The notes under the pieces were generated by a model. It did no database searches and was not told the origin of the DNA. It saw only the letters and a program-made list of their open reading frames with translations. The position numbers were made by a program, and so were the translations under genes. This document shows positions 1 to 5,070 of a DNA stretch of 5,437 bases, one piece after another. Location: the NCBI GenBank assembly GCA_021731385.1, contig JAKFXM010000187.1, forward strand, positions 1 through 5,437, in the 5' to 3' direction. The first letter of the stretch is position 1, and each line of letters starts with the position of its first letter. The DNA is from Methanobacteriota archaeon. GTDB lineage: Archaea > Altiarchaeota > Altiarchaeia > IMC4 > QMZM01.

Positions 1-237
1 ATTAATCCCGAAAGGGTGGGGATAAGGATGGACGTCCTTGAGGATATAGTAAAAGATTTAAACGACAACCCGGAATTGCAGAAAATCTTTGGAAAGCCCG
101 TATCAAAGTCCCTGGTTGTTGTTGCTGACAACAACGACCTCAGGATTGAGGAGGGCGGGGCAGTTAACCTCAGTGATGCGGACAGCAAAAGATTTTTGGA
201 AATTTTGGATAGTGTGATAAAGGCGAATTCTGTGTAG
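1..237 (+). CDS. Hypothetical protein, C-terminal part or small complete gene
   Basis: I do not recognise this protein. The frame is open from the first base of the window to a TAG at 235-237, so it may be the C-terminal end of a longer protein. Alternatively it starts at ATG 28, where the G-rich stretch at 14-21 (GGGTGGGG) could serve as a ribosome-binding site about 6-9 bases upstream; a GTG at 16 is also possible. From ATG 28 it would be 69 residues. The sequence is soluble and acidic, with a helical start (MDVLEDIVKDLNDNPELQ), a short beta-like stretch (KSLVVVAD) and a helical end (KRFLEILDSVI). No Cys, membrane segment or catalytic motif is visible. Coding character is good, but no function can be given. 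It is separated by about 190 bases from the vapBC operon. Confidence 0.6.
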   Translation: MNPERVGIRMDVLEDIVKDLNDNPELQKIFGKPVSKSLVVVADNNDLRIEEGGAVNLSDADSKRFLEILDSVIKANSV

Positions 238-305
238 GGAATGCCTTACATTTGGCAGTTATGAAGGATAAGAATTGGGATTAGGTTGTATAAACCAAAG
301 AGAGA

Positions 306-398
306 ATGAAAAAATTCAAAATATCCGTTTTGCTGGTGGTTTTTGTGATTGTTGGTGCTAACCATATAGATTTTATTCCTGAATTCCTAATAGTTTAA
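306..398 (+). CDS. Possible mini-ORF or gene remnant with signal-peptide-like N-terminus
   Basis: A 30-codon ORF starts at ATG 306 and ends at TAA 396-398. Its N-terminus (MKKFKISVLLVVFVIVGA) has a lysine-rich start and a run of hydrophobic residues, exactly like a secretion signal or a single membrane anchor, followed by only a dozen residues. A weak purine stretch (AGAGAG) at 299-304 precedes the start. It could be a decayed secreted-protein gene whose body is lost, a small membrane peptide, or chance. It lies between the left-hand frame and the vapBC-pilin operon. No homology can be claimed. Confidence 0.25.
   Translation: MKKFKISVLLVVFVIVGANHIDFIPEFLIV
362..369 (+). promoter_or_regulatory. 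Weak TATA-like box for the vapBC-pilin operon
   Basis: CCATATAG lies about 50 bases upstream of the ribosome-binding site of the first antitoxin gene. An archaeal TATA box here would start transcription near 390, giving a leader of roughly 30-40 bases that contains the GGTGGTGA site. The match to the archaeal consensus is partial, so this is a candidate only. Confidence 0.22.
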
Positions 399-414
399 CA
401 GGAAATTCTATTAT

Positions 415-422
415 GGTGGTGA
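415..422 (+). promoter_or_regulatory. Shine-Dalgarno site deciding the vapB start
   Basis: GGTGGTGA is a strong archaeal-type ribosome-binding site. It directly abuts the ATG at 423 but stands 6 bases before the ATG at 429, so the second ATG is the better start for the antitoxin. Confidence 0.6.
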
Positions 423-428
423 ATGAAT

Positions 429-629
429 ATGCTTAAAACAAAAATTGAGGGAAATGAGATAATTTTTCCAGAATCCCTAGGGGAATCTGAAGCGAATACA
501 TTGATTATAAATGATTTGATTATTGTTCACAGGGGAAGAAGAAAACTAAAACCAATTAGGGGTTTAACGAAGGGTTTAATCAAAGATTCTGTAAAAATGG
601 TTCGCGATGTTAGAGAGGAATGGAAGTAG
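429..629 (+). CDS. vapB: VapB-type antitoxin of a type II toxin-antitoxin pair
   Basis: This is a small protein of 66 residues from ATG 429 (68 if ATG 423 is used; the GGTGGTGA site at 415-422 favours 429). Such proteins bind and neutralise the adjacent PIN-domain toxin and usually repress their own operon. The N-terminal half is beta-rich (KIEGNEIIFPESL) and may be the dimerisation/DNA-binding part, though no clear AbrB or ribbon-helix-helix signature is seen. The C-terminal half is basic and helical (IKDSVKMVRDVREEWK), the typical toxin-binding tail. The call rests mainly on size, charge pattern and a 10-base overlap with a clear VapC gene. The exact VapB subfamily is not recognised. Confidence 0.75.
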   Translation: MLKTKIEGNEIIFPESLGESEANTLIINDLIIVHRGRRKLKPIRGLTKGLIKDSVKMVRDVREEWK

Positions 630-1057
630 CCATATTGGATACTTGTGTAATCCTAAGATACACAAATGATGAATACGGGGCAGAGAGTGTAGAAAAGGTA
701 TTTGATTTAATTACAAAAAAAAGGATTGCGGGTATCCTTTCGGCAGCAGTTCTTGCAGAGATATTCGCCATTCTATACAAAACAAATGCTTTAGATAGAG
801 CTATTGAGATACTGGACTATCTCAGAAATATAGGGGTTATTTTTGCAGATGTGAATACAGAGATTGCAATCTTGAGTGGAATATTTAAAGGGAAATATTC
901 CACAGCAAGGAAAGGCTTTTCGTATGGAGATGGTATCGTCTTGGCAACGGCTTTTATCTATTCTGGGTGTGTTTTGACATACGACTCAGAATTTGATAGG
1001 ATTACGGATGTAGAGATTTTAACTCCTGAAAAATTTTTGTCAAAAATCCGAGAATGA
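620..1057 (+). CDS. vapC: VapC-type PIN-domain ribonuclease toxin
   Basis: This 145-residue protein is the usual length of a VapC toxin, a Mg2+-dependent endoribonuclease that cleaves tRNA or rRNA when freed from its antitoxin. The four acidic PIN positions are all present: D7 in AILDTCVIL, E47 in LAEIFAIL, D104 in YGDGIVLAT, and D122 (with D126) in TYDSEFD, so the active site looks intact. The start ATG 620 overlaps the end of the antitoxin gene by 10 bases, which implies coupled translation. The stop codon overlaps the start of the large secreted pilin-PKD gene (ATGA at 1054-1057), which is an unusual partner for a toxin. The RNA target cannot be inferred. Confidence 0.92.
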   Translation: MEVAILDTCVILRYTNDEYGAESVEKVFDLITKKRIAGILSAAVLAEIFAILYKTNALDRAIEILDYLRNIGVIFADVNTEIAILSGIFKGKYSTARKGFSYGDGIVLATAFIYSGCVLTYDSEFDRITDVEILTPEKFLSKIRE

Positions 1058-2940
1058 AATTCAAGTCTATTCTGACAATTATCTTTGCACTTTTACTGCT
1101 CTCTATTCTATTAGCCACAAGTGTAATCTCTCAGGCAGCATCTGAAATCAAAACAACAGTTGATGCTGCAATATGTGCAATTCTGAGGGTTTTTCAGGCA
1201 TTAGCGGCAGGCGTTGCTGCCCTTATGATAATCATGCAGGGGATTAAGTGGATGACCTCTGAGGATCCTGCCGGAAGGAAGTCTGCAAAGGATACAATTA
1301 CACATGTATTTGTTGCACTGATTATTATAGTAATTGCAGTCCAGTTTGTGAATTATCTTGTGACGGGGACTGGGATTGATGAATTTACGAGTTGCCCTGA
1401 GGTTGGGGCTGTTACACCAGTAATACCTGTTGGTACACCATGTACAAGTTCAAGCCAATGCGGTTCGGACAAGTATTGTAGGGTAGGTGGAACATGTCAG
1501 AATAAAGGAGTGGCTGGTGCATCATGCACTGGCACTAATGCCCCAATTGATGATGCATCGGGGAATGCTGCGTGCCAGAGTATTTACTACTGTGATAAAG
1601 CCGGTACTGGTACGTGTACTGCATATCCAAACAGAAAACCGTATGCAAAGATAACAGAGACATCACTTACGAGACTTGAATGTCAGGGTTTTACGCTTCA
1701 TGGTAGTGGCTCATCTGATCCTGATGGAGATGATATTACGGATTATCACTGGTATCAGGTTGATTGTAATACAGGAACAGTTATTTCTGACATTGGAAGT
1801 ACAGGAATTCAATCCTCTCTTGAGCATGACTTTACAGTTGATGGCACATACTGTATTGGATTAAAAGTTACAGATGAACCTGGTCTTCAGAGTGATATGA
1901 GCCCAAAGCCATATACAACTATTTATGTTAGTGATAATACCGCACCAAGTGTAACAATAAAAAATTCAGATTCCGATAAAATAGTTATCATTAATGAGGA
2001 ATTTAACATTACCGCAGAGGTTGCTTTAGAGAGTGGAATTGAGGATACATCAACATATAGTTGGACAACTGATGTTGCAGATTGTAGTGCAACATTCTCA
2101 CCAGACAATACGAAGAAAACAGTAGCTGTAAAGATAACCAGTAATAACAATCCGGATACTAAATGCGATGTCAGGGTAACAGTAACAGATTCATGTAGTC
2201 AAACAACTACAAAGACAGAAACAATGCAGATAACAACAAATCAGCCCCCATGGGCAGTTTTGACACTTCCAAGTGAGGCACCCCAGAGAACTTCATTTAC
2301 AATAGACGGCTCAGGATCAAAAAGCGGTGGGAATTGTGCATCTCCCGGAACTAATGAAGCTGGCGATAGCATAACAAGATACAAATGGGACTGGGACAGA
2401 ACAAGTCCTGCAACGCCAGAGGTGAAGGGAACTGTAGAGGGTGTAACGAAAACAATAACACTTGATAAGACAGGTTATTACAAATTCGAATTAACTGTTA
2501 CAGATTCGCACGGGCAGACATGCAAACAATCATCGAATCTTGCAGTATGTGAGAAACTACCTGATACAAATGATGCGCCGGTAGCAGATGCAAGTGCTAC
2601 ACTTACTGATACAAGGAATACCTTCAAGGCAGGACAACCACTGATACTAAATGCAAGTAAATCCTACGACCCTGACGACTGGAGAGCATTTGCAGTCTCG
2701 CATAATCCAGAAGGTGCAATTCAATGCAGTAGCACTACATCGCAAGGACAGACCATAACAAAATATATATGGCGGGCAACACCTCCAGATACAGAGATTT
2801 GCTCTACAACCTCAGAAACATGTACTTATACATTTGAGAATTTTGGCACATATACACTTAAATTAACTGTTGAGGATGGACCCTTAGCGACATACGGAAA
2901 ATCTGGTTCTACAACAATAACAGTTACAATAAATCCTTAA
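1054..2940 (+). CDS. Secreted VirB2/T4SS-pilin-like protein with Cys-rich region and PKD repeats
   Basis: This 628-residue exported protein starts at ATG 1054 inside the ATGA overlap with vapC. There is no strong ribosome-binding site, so translation is probably coupled. A signal peptide covers residues 1-28, with likely cleavage after S-Q-A28. Two membrane helices follow at about 38-62 and 82-104, joined by a short basic loop (KWMTSEDPAGRKSAKD, 65-80). This is the layout of VirB2/TrbC-type pilins, and residues 50-100 match the right-edge pilin-like gene at 31 of 51 positions by hand count. Residues 114-190 are Cys-rich (C114, 130, 136, 142, 148, 158, 174, 180, 188). Four PKD/Ig-like domains follow at about 193-293, 297-395, 397-497 and 506-626; the first, third and fourth have typical PKD motifs such as SSDPDGDD, RYKWDWD, GYYKFELTVTDS and SYDPDD. 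There is no C-terminal anchor. Known VirB2 topology would put the C-terminal arm outside the cell. I infer a surface fibre or pore subunit with an adhesive arm; it might instead be a simple membrane-anchored adhesin. Confidence 0.85.
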   Translation: MKFKSILTIIFALLLLSILLATSVISQAASEIKTTVDAAICAILRVFQALAAGVAALMIIMQGIKWMTSEDPAGRKSAKDTITHVFVALIIIVIAVQFVNYLVTGTGIDEFTSCPEVGAVTPVIPVGTPCTSSSQCGSDKYCRVGGTCQNKGVAGASCTGTNAPIDDASGNAACQSIYYCDKAGTGTCTAYPNRKPYAKITETSLTRLECQGFTLHGSGSSDPDGDDITDYHWYQVDCNTGTVISDIGSTGIQSSLEHDFTVDGTYCIGLKVTDEPGLQSDMSPKPYTTIYVSDNTAPSVTIKNSDSDKIVIINEEFNITAEVALESGIEDTSTYSWTTDVADCSATFSPDNTKKTVAVKITSNNNPDTKCDVRVTVTDSCSQTTTKTETMQITTNQPPWAVLTLPSEAPQRTSFTIDGSGSKSGGNCASPGTNEAGDSITRYKWDWDRTSPATPEVKGTVEGVTKTITLDKTGYYKFELTVTDSHGQTCKQSSNLAVCEKLPDTNDAPVADASATLTDTRNTFKAGQPLILNASKSYDPDDWRAFAVSHNPEGAIQCSSTTSQGQTITKYIWRATPPDTEICSTTSETCTYTFENFGTYTLKLTVEDGPLATYGKSGSTTITVTINP

Positions 2941-2942
2941 TC

Positions 2943-3668
2943 TCAAACCCTCTCTAATTCCTTGATTAGATTTTCTTTAAGATTATCCAATATATTCCAG
3001 AAACTTACTGGCAGGAATATCTTTAACTCCCTTTTCAGAATCCGGTTGTCAATTTTGTGGATTTCTCTCAGGAGACTTTCCTTATGAGGTATGATGCTTT
3101 TAATAGATATTCTTTCCCTCAGGATAAAATAAAGATCAAAAAAATCCCTGCTTTTCCCTCTTTTTAGAAGGGCATCTATTTTTTCAGAGACTAACTGTTC
3201 TTCTGAAAGGGAGACAAGTGTGTAAGAGGGAATGAATTGGTTGGATATCAGAACAACTTTGCCTTCTCTATCCGTTATTATTGTACGAAATGAGACTTCT
3301 ATCTGTATCTTGGTTTCCCATTCACTTATATTACAACCTAAAATACCTAAATATCCTCCTGATGTGGGCTTTGATTCTAAAATATGAGGGTCAAGTCCCT
3401 CCCTTTTTAGATCAATCAAGGTTTCTTTTAGCATGTGGGTCACATCATTCAACTTTATTTCAATTCCAGTAAAATCAAGATCCTCAGAAAACCTAGGGCT
3501 ATGATATATCAGGCGTAGGGCAGTTCCACCCTTAAATAGGATATTCTTGGATTTTTCTTTTTGATAGAAATAACTCAGAAAAAGATTTTGAAAATACTCC
3601 CTTATTATATTCACCTCATTTGTTCTGTTTCTCACAGACAGCTCCTTAATTGCCTCTGAGGATATCAT
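2943..3668 (-). CDS. abiEii: AbiEii/AbiGii-family nucleotidyltransferase toxin
   Basis: This 241-residue protein belongs to the DNA-polymerase-beta-like nucleotidyltransferase toxins of AbiE (type IV) toxin-antitoxin systems. The family uses nucleotides to modify a cellular target, tRNA in characterised relatives, and can stop phage spread. Diagnostic motifs are KGGTALRL (46-53), the metal-binding FSEDLDF (60-66, acids D63 and D65), a third acidic site E124 in IQIEVSFR, and the family C-terminal signature EKIDALLKRGKSRDFFDLYF (162-181). All expected catalytic residues are present, so the toxin looks active. Its start overlaps the end of abiEi by 23 bases, which indicates coupled translation. 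Its stop lies two bases from the stop of the convergent pilin-PKD gene. Confidence 0.92.
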   Translation of the reverse strand: MISSEAIKELSVRNRTNEVNIIREYFQNLFLSYFYQKEKSKNILFKGGTALRLIYHSPRFSEDLDFTGIEIKLNDVTHMLKETLIDLKREGLDPHILESKPTSGGYLGILGCNISEWETKIQIEVSFRTIITDREGKVVLISNQFIPSYTLVSLSEEQLVSEKIDALLKRGKSRDFFDLYFILRERISIKSIIPHKESLLREIHKIDNRILKRELKIFLPVSFWNILDNLKENLIKELERV

Positions 3669-4242
3669 TTTTTACCCAATTTAAAAATTTCGGCCTTCCA
3701 AAAAGTTTAATGTATTTTATAATCCTCCTTGAATCAATCTTTTTAATGTCTAATCTCTCACTCAAGACCTTCTTTTTTAGGTGAACAAAGTACAGGTAAT
3801 CAGCCAATGCCTTTTCTGGCAATGCAATGAGAATTAAATCATCCCCTATCTTAACCGGCTTGTAACCCGTAAAAGCCTGTGTCTTGATTTTATGGAAAAT
3901 AAATGTCTTTCCATCTACAAAAAATTCGCGGGTTGTTTTTGTAGTAGCGGACGTTATAGTGTAAACAAATTCCGGTATTATCCCATAATACGAAAGAGCT
4001 GTTTCAAAAGAGATGTAGGAAGGACGATAGATTTTATTTGCAATCAAAAATGACGGAGGAGGATTCGGTCTGGTTGCATAAAGTCCATTTTTCAGGCGTG
4101 AAAAAATATTTCTTCTTGTATACCTCTCCAGAAGTTTCTGTGATGCAATATTTGATAAACCCATGATTCTGGCAAATTCTAGGGCAGTAAATACCTTTAT
4201 ATTCTTCTCGATTATTAGGTTTTGTATGTCAATCAATTTCAT
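3646..4242 (-). CDS. abiEi: AbiEi-family antitoxin / transcriptional regulator
   Basis: This 198-residue partner of the AbiEii toxin has an N-terminal winged-helix DNA-binding domain at about residues 1-58, ending in the characteristic LKNGLYA turn (50-56). A C-terminal antitoxin domain follows, with PSYISFETALSYYGIIPE (74-91) and ALPEKALADYLYF (140-152), both typical of AbiEi proteins. In studied systems the protein represses its own operon and counteracts the toxin without stable binding to it. It is first in a two-gene operon, as expected. The ATG at 4242 has no evident Shine-Dalgarno site; a TATA box lies about 60 bases upstream. The final residues are encoded within the overlap with abiEii. 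Confidence 0.9.
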   Translation of the reverse strand: MKLIDIQNLIIEKNIKVFTALEFARIMGLSNIASQKLLERYTRRNIFSRLKNGLYATRPNPPPSFLIANKIYRPSYISFETALSYYGIIPEFVYTITSATTKTTREFFVDGKTFIFHKIKTQAFTGYKPVKIGDDLILIALPEKALADYLYFVHLKKKVLSERLDIKKIDSRRIIKYIKLFGRPKFLNWVKNDILRGN

Positions 4243-4255
4243 TTTTCGTATAATT

Positions 4256-4277
4256 ATGGTAGAAAAATAGAATGGTA
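4256..4277 (-). promoter_or_regulatory. Possible AbiEi operator (ATGGTA direct repeats)
   Basis: Two copies of ATGGTA (+ strand 4256-4261 and 4272-4277), 16 bases apart, lie between the presumed TATA box and the start codon of abiEi, next to AT-rich arms. AbiEi proteins repress their own promoter by binding repeated sites, so this could be an operator. A 6-base repeat in AT-rich DNA could also arise by chance. Confidence 0.2.
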
Positions 4278-4300
4278 TTATAATAATTGAAGAATGTGTC

Positions 4301-4308
4301 TATATAAA
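4301..4308 (-). promoter_or_regulatory. Archaeal TATA box for the abiE operon
   Basis: On the - strand this reads TTTATATA, a full match to the archaeal TATA-box consensus. Transcription would begin about 25 bases downstream, near 4277, leaving a leader of about 35 bases before abiEi. No clear purine-rich BRE is seen upstream. It lies immediately downstream of the end of the pilin gene fragment. Confidence 0.45.
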
Positions 4309-4314
4309 TAAGAA

Positions 4315-4449
4315 TCATACACACCTGCTTATTGATGCAGAATAAATTGTATTTACAAGAGCAACCGCTATTATTATAATAATCAAGCCATACAGAACAT
4401 AGATTATCCTTTCCCTTGCCTCCTTTCTCTCTGCAGGTTCTTCGGAGAT
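4315..4449 (-). pseudogene. Truncated 3' fragment of a VirB2-like pilin gene
   Basis: On the - strand this stretch keeps 44 in-frame codons plus a TGA stop, and encodes the cytoplasmic loop and second membrane helix of the pilin-like protein (ISEEPAERKEARER, then an Ile-rich helix, ending ISRCV). Of its 44 residues, 42 equal the C-terminus of the gene at the right edge. Homology stops sharply at 4449. Two codons further upstream the frame meets a TAA, and there is no start codon or first membrane helix. It is a clean 5' truncation, not gradual decay. The lost half is replaced by the promoter of the second vapBC pair. Confidence 0.85.
4320..4449 (-). repeat. 130-bp direct repeat, copy A
   Basis: This copy aligns without gaps to 5076-5205 (offset 756). 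By hand count 114 of 130 bases are identical (about 88%), in the same orientation. The second vapBC pair lies between the two copies. Confidence 0.85.
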
Positions 4450-4452
4450 ACA

Positions 4453-4460
4453 CTTTTAAG
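4453..4460 (+). promoter_or_regulatory. TATA box for leaderless transcription of the second vapBC
   Basis: CTTTTAAG is centred about 27 bases before the ATG at 4484, the distance at which an archaeal TATA box would start transcription on or next to the start codon. The bases between (CCTATATTCTAAGTATCTATAAA) contain no Shine-Dalgarno match, which supports a leaderless mRNA. The box begins only four bases past the end of the pilin fragment. Confidence 0.45.
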
Positions 4461-4483
4461 CCTATATTCTAAGTATCTATAAA

Positions 4484-4681
4484 ATGGAACCAAACATCTT
4501 TAGATTTAAATTACCGCGCAACTCCATAGTGGTTGAGGATAATGTAAATGTAATAGTAAAGTCGTCTGTTAAACAGAAAATAGAGGTAGATCGGATAGTA
4601 GGTTTGCTAAAAGGTACAAAATTCAAATCTGTGGATTTACAGCACAAGGCAAAGGACTGGTGGATAAATGTATCTGATTGA
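4484..4681 (+). CDS. vapB: Putative VapB-type antitoxin (second pair)
   Basis: This 65-residue protein is encoded directly upstream of, and overlapping by 14 bases, a PIN-domain toxin gene, the standard arrangement for a VapB antitoxin. It begins with a beta-rich part (IFRFKLPRNSIVVEDNVNVIVKS split over residues 5-27). A likely toxin-contact tail follows, with IVGLLKGTKF (38-47) and a Trp pair near the end (KDWWINVSD). No recognised DNA-binding fold is obvious. It is unrelated in sequence to the antitoxin at 429-629, so the two pairs are not recent duplicates. The start ATG 4484 has no ribosome-binding site and appears to lie at the 5' end of the transcript. The identification is by context more than by sequence. 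Confidence 0.65.
   Translation: MEPNIFRFKLPRNSIVVEDNVNVIVKSSVKQKIEVDRIVGLLKGTKFKSVDLQHKAKDWWINVSD
4659..4663 (+). promoter_or_regulatory. Shine-Dalgarno site of the second vapC
   Basis: GGTGG, four bases before ATG 4668 and inside the antitoxin coding region, supports this start. It gives the toxin its own ribosome-binding site even though the first cistron appears leaderless. Confidence 0.5.
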
Positions 4682-5069
4682 TACGAACATATTCCTCGAG
4701 GTACTCCTAGGACAGGAGCGTACAGAAGAATGTAAAGAGATTCTAAATAAAGTTCTTGAAGGGGAAATTACTGCATTTGTAACATCTTTTTCATTACATT
4801 CAATTGCTGTTATTATGGAAAAACTCAAGGATTTGAATACATATCAGATGTTCTTGGAAACAATTTCGGATTTCCGTGGGATTGTCTTATATTCACCCAA
4901 TATCCATGATAAAATTGAGATATGCAAAATTGCAAAACAGGAGTCATTAAATTTTGATGATGCATTTCAATATTATACTGCAAAGAAATTTGGATTAACT
5001 ATAATCAGTTTTGACAAACATTTTGATAGCAAGGCAATAAAGAGAATAGAACCAAGAGATATATTCTAA
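4668..5069 (+). CDS. vapC: PIN-domain (VapC-like) toxin, second pair
   Basis: This 133-residue PIN-domain protein probably acts as an endoribonuclease toxin. The first acid is D5 in YLIDTNIFLE, the third is D97/D98 in LNFDDAFQYY, and the fourth is D116 with D120 in SFDKHFD. Aligned by eye to the other VapC of this window, the second acidic position (Glu in most PIN proteins) falls on S45 within SFSLHSIAVIME. E51 is nearby but offset, so the metal site may be altered, or this belongs to a PIN subfamily with a different second ligand. It overlaps its antitoxin by 14 bases. Its stop is one base from the stop of the convergent pilin-like gene. Sequence similarity to the first VapC is low. Confidence 0.85.
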   Translation: MYLIDTNIFLEVLLGQERTEECKEILNKVLEGEITAFVTSFSLHSIAVIMEKLKDLNTYQMFLETISDFRGIVLYSPNIHDKIEICKIAKQESLNFDDAFQYYTAKKFGLTIISFDKHFDSKAIKRIEPRDIF

Positions 5070-5070
5070 A

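Noticed and set aside
288..295. TATA-like GTATAAAC
   Set aside because: It is only about 15 bases before the mini-ORF start and over 100 bases from the vapB ribosome-binding site, so it fits neither gene well.
1676..1864. + strand ORF of 62 codons inside the pilin-PKD gene
   Set aside because: It lies in another frame of a well-supported gene with clear PKD motifs, and its own translation shows no domain.
1923..2150. - strand ORF of 75 codons with hydrophobic stretches
   Set aside because: It is antisense to the PKD region; the hydrophobicity reflects the complement of Thr/Asn/Asp-rich codons.
3281..3472. + strand ORF of 63 codons
   Set aside because: It is antisense to abiEii, which has all family motifs in its frame.
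4229..4453. - strand ORF of 74 codons over the pilin fragment
   Set aside because: It reads the fragment in the wrong frame; the homologous frame gives 42 of 44 residues identical to the intact pilin.
4637..4828. - strand ORF of 63 codons
   Set aside because: It is antisense to the second vapBC pair and has no domain signal.
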